Assembly (NCBI GenBank): GCA_030544215.1
Contig: JARZZO010000014.1
Span: 36,485,734-36,549,733 of the forward strand
DNA from: Zantedeschia hybrid cultivar
Taxonomy: Eukaryota; Streptophyta; Magnoliopsida; Alismatales; Araceae
Length of the DNA: 64,000 nucleotides
Reading direction: 5' to 3'
The notes beneath the pieces are model-generated. The model was not told where the DNA came from. It made no database searches and was given only the letters and a program-made list of their open reading frames with translations. Positions 1-10,584 of the stretch are shown piece after piece. Position 1 is the first letter of the stretch. The number at the start of each line of letters is the position of its first letter. The position numbers and the translations under genes are program-made.

Positions 1-32
1 TTTTTTATTGATTTTTCTCGAAATTTGTTAAT

Positions 33-328
33 TAACGTCGCCCGCGTACGTCGCCATTTTGATTCCTAGCCGAAATCAATTCCGAATTTAATTTCTGAAT
101 TCAAATAGATTTAACTGAATAGCGTCTCCATAGGGAGACGCCATTTAAATCCTAATCCGTTTAGGTTTCTGATTTGTAATCCGAATTAATTTCCTAGATT
201 ATCTAAAGCACGTCACCCTTAGGAGACGTGATTTAGGTTTCCTAATGTATTTCGGTTTCCTTTCTGGATTTTATTTTTATTTTGGCCGCTTTAATTAACC
301 AAATAGCGTCCCGCCTGGGCGACGTGAT
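33..328. promoter_or_regulatory. Cluster of four 28-bp dyads (AATGGCGTC type) in LTR U3
   Basis: Dyads start at about 33, 118, 205 and 301, spaced 85-96 bp apart. Each has a left arm like AATRGCGTC, a spacer of 10 bp and a right arm like GACGYSATT. The best (118-145) has arms AATAGCGTC and GACGCCATT. Spacer sequences all differ. The cluster lies 145-440 bp upstream of the TATA box at 476. Confidence 0.8.
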
Positions 329-475
329 TTGGGAGTTTCTTGATAAACATGATTTAGTCGAGATAATCCAGTTTCCGAAGTTGGGAAGGTTGCTAACAGC
401 TCCATGCTCATCCAAGGTAAGTTCGACTGAGGGAGAGAGTCCTTTTGAAACCCTAAACACCCCTAAACCTATTCT

Positions 476-483
476 TATAAATA
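476..483 (+). promoter_or_regulatory. LTR TATA box (TATAAATA)
   Basis: TATAAATA sits about 480 bp into the visible LTR. It precedes a block that is conserved in the LTR at 45897, where the equivalent TATATATA is at 46464-46471. It is the likely core promoter for the genomic RNA, with initiation expected near 505-515. Confidence 0.7.
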
Positions 484-1653
484 CAACACCCTTTGGACCT
501 TTGAAAAAGGTTGGCCATTGGTGATTTTGAAGCTTGAAACATGGTGTTTGAAGGATCTAGATGAGAAAAACGTGGACAGCAAGAGAAGAACTTCATCCAA
601 AGCTTCTTTTTCTTCATCTCTTTCATCCTTTGAAGCTTTTGAAGATAAAGGTTATGGAGGAGCCAACCAACCATCTTCTTTCTCTAATTTCTTTCTAGTT
701 TTTCATTAATTTCATATAGTTTATTCATTGTTTTTTTTTTTTATAGTCCATCATCATCATCACTCTATGTTCACATACACACTCATATTTTCATACCCAT
801 ATGCTTATAGAGGTTTAAAGAACACCAATCAAGTGAGTAGATTAGTTTAGTTGCATGTTTAGATTTCATATTAGAATAGATACTATACTACTCTTGTTCT
901 AATTAGATTATTTTTCTTTCTTGTTTAATCTTTTACAAGGTACAAAGAAGAAGAAAGAAAGAGAATCAAAGGCAACGATCATCAAGAAATCAAAAGCAAG
1001 AACATCTTATAAAAATAGCTCTCTTTCTTTGGCCGGCCAAAGGAAGGGAATCAAGGACTCCACATCTCCCAAATTTGAAAAGGTAAGCAATCAATCTTTC
1101 TTTGAAGTTTTTTACAATTTCTGGCGATTACGTTTTCTTTAGTTTTTAATAGTTTTACTATTCATATAAACAATATGAAGATCATGAACATCACACACCT
1201 AATTTGAGCACCCACAACTTTTTGGCGATTACGGTGGGACTTGGTCTTGCCGTCTTTTAATATTTGTTGCTTTTTATCATCAGGCACCTACGGTGCACCA
1301 CTTGTGTCCCTCGGGCACTCCTTTCATCAAATGGTGAGTTTGGTTACTTTTATCCCTACGTGCACTACGTGCACATCCCTTTGTGGCAAGATCTTGCTCT
1401 CCCGTGATTGATTGAAAGTTGTGAGTGTGATAAGAAGTGTGTGGTTGAGTGAGTTTATGTTGTTTGCATGATAGTAAACTTGTTTAAATTAAATTTGCAT
1501 GATCAGTTAGATTCCTATTTATCTTGATAATTTGGGAGAGGACTACTGTAAGGATTGAGGTTTCGGATCCGATTATCGGGTCAGTTTTCGGGGTCGGATC
1601 CCATAGTTCAGGCCCTGATGGGGCTGGGACTCTGTTCTGGCTCGACGCGGTTT

Positions 1654-1855
1654 AAACGGCGTCCAGTAATGTAGACGCGTTTTAGGCTGTGCCACGTGGG
1701 CGCCATGTGGACTGGCCTTGGGTCGCGAGAGTACAGCCCCGGTCATATCGTCTGAATGGCGTCTTAGATGGACGACGCATTCAAAGTACGACCCTGACTT
1801 GTCAGTGTACGGCCCGATCTTGTCATCTGAAAGACGTCGGCCGTGCACGACGCGT
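1654..1855. promoter_or_regulatory. Three 28-bp dyads (AATGGCGTC type)
   Basis: Dyads begin at about 1654, 1752 and 1827, each with exactly 10 bp between arms. Examples are AACGGCGTC with GACGCGTTT, and AATGGCGTC with GACGCATTC. They directly precede the CT-rich, 5'UTR-like stretch at 1880-2010. I see no clear TATA box between the two. Confidence 0.75.
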
Positions 1856-2440
1856 TTTACCTAGCTTCTGGTTGACCCCACGAACCCTCCTTCTTTTCCA
1901 TCATTCCCTCCTTCCTCTCCTCTCTCCTCTCTTCCTCCAACGGCTCCGGCGGCCCCTTTCCCCCTCCTTGCTTTTCCTCCCTCCATTTCACCTCTCCCTC
2001 CACTCCAATAACCTCCCAACTCCCACCACTACCACCACCATCTCCTCCGCGGCGTTTTTCTCTCCGGACGGCGGCCGACGTTCCGGTGGAGTAACGGCGT
2101 CCACAGTGGTACCGGGGGCGGCGTGGGGCGAGGCGGGTAGGCGGCTTGGAGCTTGGAGGAGTTCAAGTAACCGGGAGGGTGACGATCCCCGTGGTGTTTC
2201 AACTTAAAACCATGTTTTCCTACCTTGAAGCATGATGCGTATATGGGGTTTTTGGGTAGAATAAGCATGTTAAGGGGCTTTCCGGATGGTTATGGTGGTT
2301 ACTATGAATGTGGATTTGTTGTTTTTCCTGTAATGGATTGGTTTCCCTTTTCATTCTTCCTTATTTTGGATGTTTTTGGGGCGAATTTTGGGTTAAAGGG
2401 AACCCTCGGGTCGAGGTGCAGAGACCGAGTTTCTGGCGCT

Positions 2441-2687
2441 AAATGACGTCGCGCTAGGACGACACCATTCAGAATGGCGACAGGCCAGCACGACGCCATT
2501 TAGGCAGAAATTGTCCCGGTAACGGGTCCTGTCAGAGGGGACTTCTGTTGTGAATGATGTCCAAGGACAGCGACGCCTTTTCAAATGACGGCTTTCCGGG
2601 ACGACGCGTTTTAGGCCATATTCTGAGGCCAAGATTTCATGAACCAGTTTAGGAGGCTTGAATGGCATCGGCCTTGGGCGACGCGAT
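2441..2687. promoter_or_regulatory. Five 28-bp dyads (AATGGCGTC type)
   Basis: Dyads begin at about 2441, 2472, 2552, 2585 and 2659. Two pairs are nearly abutting, about 31-33 bp apart. All keep the 9-10-9 geometry. The copy at 2472 has arms AATGGCGAC and GACGCCATT. Confidence 0.75.
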
Positions 2688-3576
2688 TCAAGACAGAATC
2701 ACATTAATTCATGCTGTTAACAGATCTTCACACTGTTAGATAGTTTGGTTTACTGCATGTTTGAAATCGTACTCGAGGTTAAGGATTTTTATGTGATCGG
2801 ATCGCACTGTGTTGTGTTTCGTGCGATTATAGACCTAGAGTGACAGTTGTAGCGCTTGCCACCCTGTGTCGGTGTGGGAGGGACACAGCGCCAGTGTGGG
2901 AGTGGTGGGGTGACGCCTAAAAAGAGGGTCACCTAGTGTACCCTGGGGTTAGCTAGTACCGGTGTCGGAGAGGTACCTGTGAAGTGTCACTCGTGCTGGG
3001 GGAAGGAGTAACCACCTGAGCTAGTTGGGCCGGAGTAGCTAGCGTGCTATCCGAGGGGTTACTGTTTGATCTCAGCGGGTCGGTGTTTCCCACTTTCGCT
3101 TGTGTGGTTGGTGTGTTTTGCCGAGACGTTGGTTGTAGGCTTCCTGGTAGAGTGGTTTCAGAGATATGCATGCTATATTTCGAATGCATGTGATTTATAT
3201 CGAGATTTAGGAGTAGTAATTACTGCTTTACTTGCTTACTTTACCTTTAGTTGCGTTTCTACACTTGTGGGTGTGCGTGTGGGCAGTGGGGATCGAAGGA
3301 TCCCTACTAAGTCTTTTTGTTAAGACTCACCTGTGCGGTTTTCAAGTGAGGGTTCCAAGCAGGCTTAGCGAGGAGTGTGCTGCTTCGAGTTACGCGCCAA
3401 CAGTTGTTGCTCCGGGGTATGCCCCGACTGTAGACACCGATTTTGGACCCCCCTTTTGGTCATGAACCCCATCCATCATTAGCCCATCACCACCAAACCC
3501 CTCATCTTAGCCGTCTCATCCTTCAGCCCACTAATAACTAGGCCCATTAACAAATCTCGACTTTAGCCACCTTTTC

Positions 3577-3703
3577 GTGGAAGGCCAATCGGTCCGCCTT
3601 CCACCATCCTTCGAAGGCCAACCGGTCCGCCTTCCACCTCTTCGTGGAAGGCCAGCCACCTCGCCTTCCACGGGATTGGAAGGCAAGATGGTTGGCCATC
3701 CAC
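3577..3703. promoter_or_regulatory. Tandem array of four 28-bp dyads (GTGGAAGGC type)
   Basis: Dyads are at 3577-3604, about 3610-3637, 3644-3671 and about 3676-3703, a period of 33-34 bp. The first and third have perfect 9-bp arms GTGGAAGGC and GCCTTCCAC around 10-bp spacers. The array is in the U3 part of this LTR, about 190-320 bp upstream of its TATA-like box. The arms are unrelated in sequence to the AATGGCGTC dyads, but the geometry is the same. Confidence 0.85.
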
Positions 3704-3894
3704 TCCCCTAACTTCCATCTTGACCTGGTCTTCCCACAATCTCCTCCACTGGCCACCCTCACCCCCACTACTCCGATCACTCCCCACTCCAGCGACTGCC
3801 GCGCGCACCACCTCCGACTCTTGACCGCTTCCCATTGGCTCTTTGATGATTTACGGGGATTTAGACCCCTATTTTCTCCCTATTTTTCCTTCAC

Positions 3895-3903
3895 CTATTT
3901 AAA
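3895..3903 (+). promoter_or_regulatory. TATA-like box (CTATTTAAA) of the LTR at 3429
   Basis: CTATTTAAA lies at the position equivalent to TATAAATA in the LTR at the left edge. It is followed by a similar GAATGGAGGTTGGC-like block. Likely core promoter. Confidence 0.55.
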
Positions 3904-4965
3904 CCCCCCATGTCCCCTCAAGAATGGAGGTTGGCTAGTGGGTTGGTTTTGAGGTTAAGGGGGAGTTGAGCGGGCAAGGAGTTAGAGGGCTTCAGGAAGA
4001 ACTTCAAGCGAGGGAAAACCTTGGCAGTCGTGAAGTCGGAGGGATCTTTCGCATTCCAAATGGGCTTGTTCTCTTAACTCTCTCCTTACTTTTCCCCTTT
4101 CCACTTCGTTGCATTCCCACTCTCCATCCATTCCGTAACATCATCTCCTTCTCTCCCTCTTTTTTCTCTTTTAACACATCACTTCACTTTTCACACACGA
4201 GTACCCCCATCTGCATGCATGCATGTTAGGATAACCTAGCAACCCTTACTCCCAGAGGTTTTAAACAAAAAACGGGAGGTGGGTGGCCATAACATATGGT
4301 CATCTTCCCTCCCCAAACACCCATCCGGTGCGCCTCCTTCCAATTCTAGTTGACTTTTATATTTGCATGGATAGATTCGACATATCACAGTCCTGATCGG
4401 GTTATCTTCTCCTTTTGTCTTGTCTTTTCCTTTCAGGGACCCTTACCGCATTTCTGCGTACAGACTACCAAGCTCTCCTCCTCTGGCCGGCCGGAGGAAG
4501 AGAAGAGGGACCCGCCGTCTCCCGCTCCCTCAGAACGCGATCACTCTCACCATCTTGGGGAGCACAGGGACCGTAAGGTAATGCTCCTAGCGATCACACA
4601 CTTTGATTTCTAACCCTTCTAAATCGCCGCAGTGCTGAGACGAGCGGAGAAGCCCTCGCCCAACGCTCGCAACAGTGATGGGGGACGTTCCGGGCGCCTA
4701 CACCGACGTAGTTGTTATTTTATTTCTAGCCTGTACGCTTAATTATTTCTTTTCTGTTGGAATATGTAATTATTTGCTATGTCTAGTCGCATTGTAATAA
4801 CTTTTAATTTTTGACACTTCCTTTTCAGTTCAATGCGATGTGAATGTTTAGCTTGGTTAATTATTTATTTTCCAGACTTATCTAGATCCTGGTTTGGCTC
4901 CAAATTAATGATTTGGTACCCATTTAGTAATCGGATCCCCGATTATAGGGTGACGGGTCGTTACA

Positions 4966-5634
4966 ACTGCCCTCGAAATACTCTCTGTTTACTGTTTTTA
5001 GGCTCTGAATAGTGTCTAGGCTGAGAGACGCGATTCAAAACGCGTCCCAGCGTCGAGACACCATTTAGCCTTATATACTTGCTGCACTGTTGCCTGAGCA
5101 TCTGTGAACAGACGAAGCTTCTGTCTTGAATACGTTGGTAGACAACGACGTGATTCAAACAGTTTCTTCTTTTGCTCATTAGTCATCAGATCTTTGATCT
5201 CTTTGTTACCTATATCTATCTTATACTACATTAGAGGCCATCCAAGACATAGGTCATCTGCATTGGGGCTTATCCACCCCCTCATAGGAACACCTTTCTT
5301 AGCATCTTCACCTCTCTGACTGGGTTGGTCCCACGGTCAGACTAGAGTGGTTGGTGTTAAGACCTCCGTAAGTCCCCAAAAGTAAGGTATTCCTCCTTGT
5401 TCATCGGGCTGGTTGTACCAATTGAAGTCCTGATTAGTCATTCATATCGTTGTAAGAGAACTATAGAGTATAACGGTGGAAAAACTAAATTGAAACTAGG
5501 ATCCTACCCATTGAGTGAATTTGTGTTTGACAATCCAAAATAATTCAACAAGGAATCCTAAGATAACGTAACCATCCACTTGTCTGCTAATCCTCTGCAC
5601 AACCTGTTTGAATCTTTGTCAAAAAATTAATATC
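4966..5634 (+). other. 5' leader of element A
   Basis: It contains three AATGGCGTC-type dyads (5006-5161). From about 5220 on, the sequence is closely conserved with the leader of element B (53098-53511), including the words GACCTCCGTAAGTCCCC and GGTATTCCTCCTTGTTCAT. Conservation looks as high as in coding DNA, which suggests a packaging or translation role, or recent shared ancestry. No clear tRNA primer site beginning TGG was found at the LTR junction. Confidence 0.6.
5006..5161. promoter_or_regulatory. Three 28-bp dyads in the element A leader
   Basis: Dyads begin at about 5006, 5037 and 5130. The first two nearly abut. Element B has three dyads at the same leader position (52886-53038), so the placement is conserved between copies while arms and spacers have diverged. 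Confidence 0.75.
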
Positions 5635-7680
5635 ATGATACTCCGATCAGGTAGAACTCTTGGTATGGTTGCCTTTGAACAAGAAGATGTGGTGGAGTAC
5701 GAGGGAGATGCTCATACCCTTTAGGTTTATGATCCGTCTTATTCAGAAGATGAAAGAGATGCTTATAATTCCAATCAATTCCAAACTTTACACGAGGGAA
5801 ATGCTCATGCCCCTCAATTTCAGATGGATTCAACTTATGATGAATATAATCAGGATATGGGCAATTATTCCCATGTTCATGTCATTTCCAACCCCATCTT
5901 TGAAGGAGTCCAAGACCAAGCCGGACCCTCGTCCAATCATCCTTATGATCTCGCTACCCTCATAGGGGCCCTATCTAATCATGTGGATCCTCGTCAGTTT
6001 GACGCAATTCAATCTATTCTAAAACGGAAAACCCCCTTACAGTCACCTGAACAAATCCCTCGGTTCACCCCTCTATTTATCAAGCTCCTACTCGGGCCAT
6101 AGAAGGCCTCCATATTTCTACCCCTCGGCCCACGGGTCATCAACAATCCAATTCGCGGCATCCTGTCAGGCCGCAGACTCCAGTCTATCAGAATGCCTTC
6201 GGGCAAGATGGAAATACTGCCAGTCCACAACCTTACTGTCCTCCTATCCCTACTTATTCCAGGAGGTAGTCTTTTCAACAACCTCTATCTCCACTAACAG
6301 ATTCTGCCACTCAACTTCTACTTAATAAAATTTCTCAGATAGATGAGCGATTCAAGAGTTTTGAGAAGAAGTTGGATAGTGAAATTGCTCCTGAACTCTC
6401 TGTTCCTGATCTGCCAGTCTTCCATCTCCTGCCTTTCGAAATGACAGTCTATAGAAAGTACAATGGCGTAGGCAATCCTTTCCTTCATATCAAGGAATTT
6501 CTGTATGAATCATAATTCTGGCAGCATGATAAAAGAGCACTGACCTTGCTCTTCAAGAGGACACTGGAAGGGTCAGCTTTAGAATGGTTTTTCTCTCTGG
6601 ACCTGAGTGAGGTAGAGAACTTCGACGTTGTGTCAAAGAAGTTCTTACAGAGATACAAAGACAAGGTGGCACCTACCCTGTCCATTACTGATATGTTCAA
6701 TGAAAAGATGAAGCCTGATGAAGACTTCATAGTGTTCGCCAACAGATGGCGAGGAATGGCTGAGAAAATAAGAGATCACCTGTCAGAACAAGAACTAGTG
6801 AAGATGATGGTTGCCAACGCCACTCCCCAATATAAATTGGTATTGACATTGAATAATCTGACCACCATGGTAGATCTGTACGAGAGGGTGCGTTATGCTC
6901 AGAATGCGTTCAAGGATTCCACTTTTGCTAGTGTTTTTAACGCCCATAGACCCGGTAGACCTCCCCCACGGAAGCCTGCAATGCCAAATTCTTCTAGCAT
7001 GGGTCCCACTACTGAAGGCACACTCTCTCATGAACAAATCAACACTGTAAACAACAATCAGCCGCAGTTCATGAGAAACCAATAGCAACAGCCACAGTAT
7101 ACAGGGCAGAGACTGCTAAATCAGCAGGGTTTCAGGCTGCATTAGCAGCCATACCAGCCAGCCTGCAATTAGCCTCAGCCGTAGTATTAACAGATGTTCA
7201 ATCAATCACGTCAGCAGCCGGCATATCACAATGTACCTCCACCAGGTGACTACAACCAACAGAGAAAAATGCCAGGACCAAAGAGGGCATCTTATCCTCC
7301 ACTCCCAGAATCCTTATTAGACATATTCAACGCCCTTATGGCAGCCAATGATTTGGTTTTGCCAAGGGAGAAAATAGTTTGTCCCCAGAATGCTGATGCC
7401 TTCAGGTACTGTGTCTTCCATAGACAACTTGGGCATACAGTAGATGCATGTTTCCAATTCAAGGACTACATTCATGATCTAAATGAGTAAGGGGGTATTG
7501 ACTGGGAGGAGATGAGAAAATATATAGCAGCCTTGAAGGCGAAAAGGCCACAGCAACAACAACAACCACAACCACCACAACAGTAACAACAGTAGATGCA
7601 AAGAGCACCAGCACAGGCAGTAGCACCACCAAATATGGGTATAGTGTAGAACCCGTTGCCAGAACATCAAAACTAGATCG
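5635..7680 (+). pseudogene. gag: gag of element A (Tat-lineage Ty3/gypsy), decayed
   Basis: The ATG at 5635 opens a frame starting MILRSGR, matching element B (MLLRSGR at 53512). The N-terminal part is in one frame and the capsid core (about 6430-6920, with EWFFSL and FANRWRGMAEK motifs of the retrotransposon gag domain) is in another, so a frameshift lies near 6070-6100. A zinc knuckle of C-x2-H-x5-GH-x4-C type (RYCVFHRQLGHTVDAC) is near 7405-7452. In-frame stops are mostly TAG where CAG is expected, for example at 7083, with more in the Gln-rich stretch 7080-7195 and after the knuckle. The protein would form the retroelement capsid. It is non-functional as it stands. Confidence 0.85.
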
Positions 7681-8699
7681 CCTCAATTCTTATTAATAGT
7701 CGGTCTGAGGCTAACAGGGGGCAACAATGGAAGGTAGATGAATCATCCTTTGTTTACTCAACAGGCCATATCCCGAGTACCGCCGAGCAATCACCTCGCC
7801 GCATTCTCCGCATACCCAAACCAGAAACCATAACCATTACTCCCCTACCAACACCTGCCTATCATAGACCCATTCCACCACCGACCTTCCTTAAACCCAT
7901 TACTCCCTCCGCCACCATATATACTCCAAATAACCCCCCCCCATCACCCAACCACCACGAACCCTTCCTGCCATCCAAACCATTGCTCCACATTCCCTTC
8001 CCCACATCACCTACACCAATCAGCTATCGCACTACTATACAACCCTCCAAACCACTTATCCGCATTCCAACATCTCCACCAAATAACCCACCATCGTCTA
8101 TATACATACCCATTACCCCCTCCAAACCCTTCATTAACCTGGCAGTACTCAAAATATCACCTTCCAATGATGATCAGCATGCGCTCTGGAGTGGGAGAAT
8201 TTTCAACAAAGTCTTTCCTCAATCCATAGTTAGAGATGGCCCACCACAGTCACCAGAGGAAGTACAGAATGAGGAGAGTGCACCTGGCACTCTATATGAT
8301 TTGTTGAAACACCTGGACAGAACACCGGCACGCATTTTAGTGCTCAAGTTGATCAAAAGATCTAAAACCCACCAAGAAGTTTTAATAGAATACCTCAAAA
8401 GAGTTATGGTCAATGAGGACATGCCGGTAGAGAAGATAACTGCACTATTAGTGCCACAAGGGGATCAACCCTCCATTTCATTCTATACATCTTAGCTAGC
8501 TCCACCAGCAGCCAAGAGCATGGCACTGAGCATTACAATCAACATCTGCAAGAAGGCTGTGGATGCATGTCTGGTTGATACAGGGGCTTCCATCAATGTG
8601 TTATCACCAAAGACCTTAGAATTCTGCGGTGTACCAAGAGAGAAGTGGTTGCCTTCTCCCATATCTATTACTACTTACGACAACTCTACCCCTTCTCCC
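7681..8699 (+). pseudogene. Pro-rich linker and aspartic protease of element A, truncated
   Basis: A Pro/Thr/Ser-rich region (about 7790-8160) precedes an RSGR-like motif (WSGRIFNKVFPQS) and a conserved block ending in ALLVPQGDQPSISF. The protease active site LVDTGASINVL is at about 8574-8606. A TAG at 8494 interrupts the frame. The protease stops abruptly near 8700, where the sequence switches to copia LTR DNA. Homologous copies are at 55557-57000 (B) and 47064-48183 (antisense). Confidence 0.8.
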
Positions 8700-8965
8700 A
8701 TAATTGCGGACGTCATTGCGGCGATGGATCTTCAGCGAGCGAGCTGATCTGGACGAGGGAGCGAAGACGAACAACTGTAGAGGATCGCGTGGATACTGCT
8801 GGAGGCCGGACATTTGTGTGGCTTGTGGCATCGTCTCGATGGAACCAACACGGTCGTGGATTCGGATCCACGCATGGTAATCTGATTACTTCCCGATTTT
8901 TCGGTTTATCGTTTTTTGTTCCGAATCGGATCAACGGGCATCGGGCAGGATATTTTTTTTATTGA
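8700..8965 (+). mobile_element. Fragment of a Ty1/copia LTR inside element A
   Basis: This stretch matches the 3' part of the copia LTR at 48184-49716, around 49440-49680. Shared words include CGTGGATACTGCTGGAGGCC and GATGGAACC. Neither LTR end is present. It joins the middle of the protease to the C-terminal part of integrase, so RT, both RNase H domains and the integrase core are missing. A copia insertion followed by deletion on both sides explains it best. Confidence 0.75.
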
Positions 8966-9312
8966 ATAAGGAATTCTCTCTTGATGAACATCGTTTAGCA
9001 CTCCTCGCTCAATTGGAACTTTTAGACGAGAAGAGATGGCCAGCCGCTAATCATATACGAGTATATCTGAACATATTAGCACGTTTTTATTAAAAGAAAG
9101 TCATTGAACGAAAATTCAAAGTTAGTAAAATGGTTGTTAAAAGAATCTTTGTAAAACCTGGTGGTCCGAGTTCTAAACTTCAACCAAATTGGAAAGGTCC
9201 TTATGTCATCTTGCATGCTTTTCCTGGCAACGCCTATCGCTTAGTTAATGCAGAAGGGCAAGAATTAATTCATCCCTGGAATAATTTGTATCTTAAGAAA
9301 TACTACCCTTAG
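8966..9312 (+). pseudogene. Integrase C-terminal region of element A
   Basis: It aligns with 61619-61968 of element B: EFSLDEHR, LELLDEKRW, KVIERKFKV, KLQPNWKGPYV and a final LKKYYP. Only the tail after the catalytic core remains. One in-frame TAA falls near 9091. The stop at 9310-9312 matches the end of B pol. Confidence 0.8.
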
Positions 9313-10584
9313 ATAAGTGTGTCGATCAGCATGGTGCAAAGACCAGGGAAGTCTAAAAGTTTGAAAAGTCAAATTCCCTTATTAGTCTTTGATTATCTAA
9401 TCGAAACGCATTATTGCACACAAACACGTTTGATTCGTGCGTAACAAGAGATGCGAAGCCTGAGGAATACCGAAAGCTTGATTAAGGGTGGAAAAGTACA
9501 ACTTATTCTTTTTAAATAAAACTTCTGTTTTCACTCTCGGCCCACGATGTCGGAACGAGGTTTAGAATAGACTACCAAAAGTACTTGCCATCTTAGTAGG
9601 AAGCCGTCATAAATAAAAAAAAAAGGAGTGATCAGCCACACAAAAATAGATCAGCCACAAAAAAAGCAAAGGCAAAAGCCAACAAAATCAAAAGGTCATT
9701 CAACATTACAAACGTCACATTAAAAGGCCATCAAATCAAATGAAAAGGGTGCGCAAAGTCGTTAAATACTTCGTAAAAAGTGAAAATGACCGAACCCCAA
9801 CAGATAATAGGGTAAAGGAAAGACATCTTTCTGGGTCTCCGGAACTCTCTCGTGGGCTTCCTAGACCAACTCTTCCCCTCTCTATAAAGAGGCGTACTCC
9901 AAACTTGAGGAATGGCCTAGGTTGACTAAGGGTCGGACCATCGAATGGGATCACGATCATAAATGAATATACCCTTTTGATCCAAGTACCATGCTAGTCC
10001 TTAGTTTAGTTGAATATTTCAAAAAAAAATTGAATATTTCAAAATCACAAAAAAATTGAATATTTCAAATAAAAAAAATTGAATATTTCAAAATCACAAA
10101 AAAAATTGAACATTTCAAAATCACAAAAAATTGGATAATAACAAAACAAAAAAAAATGGATATTTTGAAAACTGCAACTACAAAACAAAAATATTTCAAT
10201 TAACATTTGCTTGTCAAATCACGAATGTTGCATATCTTTAATTTTCAGTGAGCATCTGCATGCTTGTATGTTGCATTTTAATTATTGTCTTTAATCATCG
10301 TTAATTGCCTTCGTTAAATAAAGGCTTCACCCCTTGACCCTTCTACCAAGGATAAGATCAAGTAGCTGGTTACTTAATCGGGAAAGGGGCAAAGCTAGAA
10401 TAGATGCTTAACCTGCTTGTTCTAGTCATATACAGGGCACATGCATGTAAGAAAGTTCAAGATAGGGAAGAGACAGTTCAAGTCCAAAAGTTCCATTCAT
10501 ATATCCAAGTTTTGTACATATAAAGATGAAAGCCCATCAAGAGGACACAAAAAGAAAAGTACATCAACATTAGTACAACATCAG
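9313..10584 (+). other. 3' noncoding region of element A
   Basis: Conserved in order with 61969-63175 of element B. Shared blocks include GTCGATCAGCATGGT right after the integrase stop, GATGTCGGAACGAGG near 9550, and TTTTCAGTGAGCATCTG near 10241. No supported coding region on the plus strand. The antisense gene begins (at its 3' end) just after. Confidence 0.65.
10012..10190. repeat. A-rich tandem repeat in element A 3' region
   Basis: Imperfect repeats of about 22-27 bp built on TTGAATATTTCAAAATCAC followed by a run of A. About six units. A related but rearranged array lies at the equivalent place in element B (62690-62830), so the array is a family feature. Confidence 0.75.

Larger units (their letters stand above)
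1..1600 (+). repeat. LTR of the A/B gypsy family (left edge cut by window)
   Basis: Position 1 aligns with about 45988 inside the LTR that starts at 45897, so roughly 90 bp of this LTR lie outside the window. It has four 28-bp dyads (33-328), a TATA box at 476-483, a conserved block just after the TATA ending in GGTTGGCCATTGG, a splice-donor-like AAGGTAAGC near 1080 and a GGCGATTACGG block near 1225. The copies at 45897 and 52441 share these marks in the same order. The 3' end is uncertain: the terminal GGATCC/GATTAT block near 1566 resembles the end of the LTR at 3429-4965. Whether this is the 5' LTR of element A or the LTR of another copy is unresolved. Confidence 0.75.
1601..3428. other. 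Intervening noncoding DNA between two LTRs
   Basis: No credible coding region. It holds eight AATGGCGTC-type dyads in two groups, a CT-rich stretch (1880-2010) like a plant 5' UTR, a GC-rich patch (2045-2190), and a 3' part (2820-3428) rich in GTGTGGGAG- and GGTGAC-like words leading to the LTR start at 3429. It could be the internal region of a noncoding (LARD-like) member of the A/B family, or the 3' end of another element. The short open frames here lack recognisable domains. Confidence 0.5.
3429..4965 (+). repeat. LTR of a related gypsy family (TGTAGACACC...GTTACA)
   Basis: It starts TGTAGACACCGATTTTGG, similar to the LTR start at 45897, and ends CGGGTCGTTACA just before sequence that continues straight into the leader of element A. 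Internal order matches the other LTRs: dyads, TATA-like box (3895), a GGTTGGCTAGTGGG block, a GGCCGGCC block near 4484, a splice-donor-like AAGGTAATG near 4576, and a GATCACAC block. Flanking pentamers (CCGAC and ACTGC) do not match, so it is not a simple solo LTR. It may be the 5' LTR of element A or a product of recombination. Confidence 0.65.

Noticed and set aside
1689..2207. A 172-codon open frame as a host gene exon
   Set aside because: The CT-rich and GC-rich composition explains the open frame; it lacks motifs and lies between retroelement LTRs.
4210..4226. GCATGCATGCATG run as RY regulatory elements
   Set aside because: It occurs once as a simple alternating repeat, without a promoter context that would support seed-type RY function.
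3429..4965. Solo LTR with target duplication
   Set aside because: The pentamers on both sides (CCGAC and ACTGC) do not match, and the right flank continues directly into the A leader.
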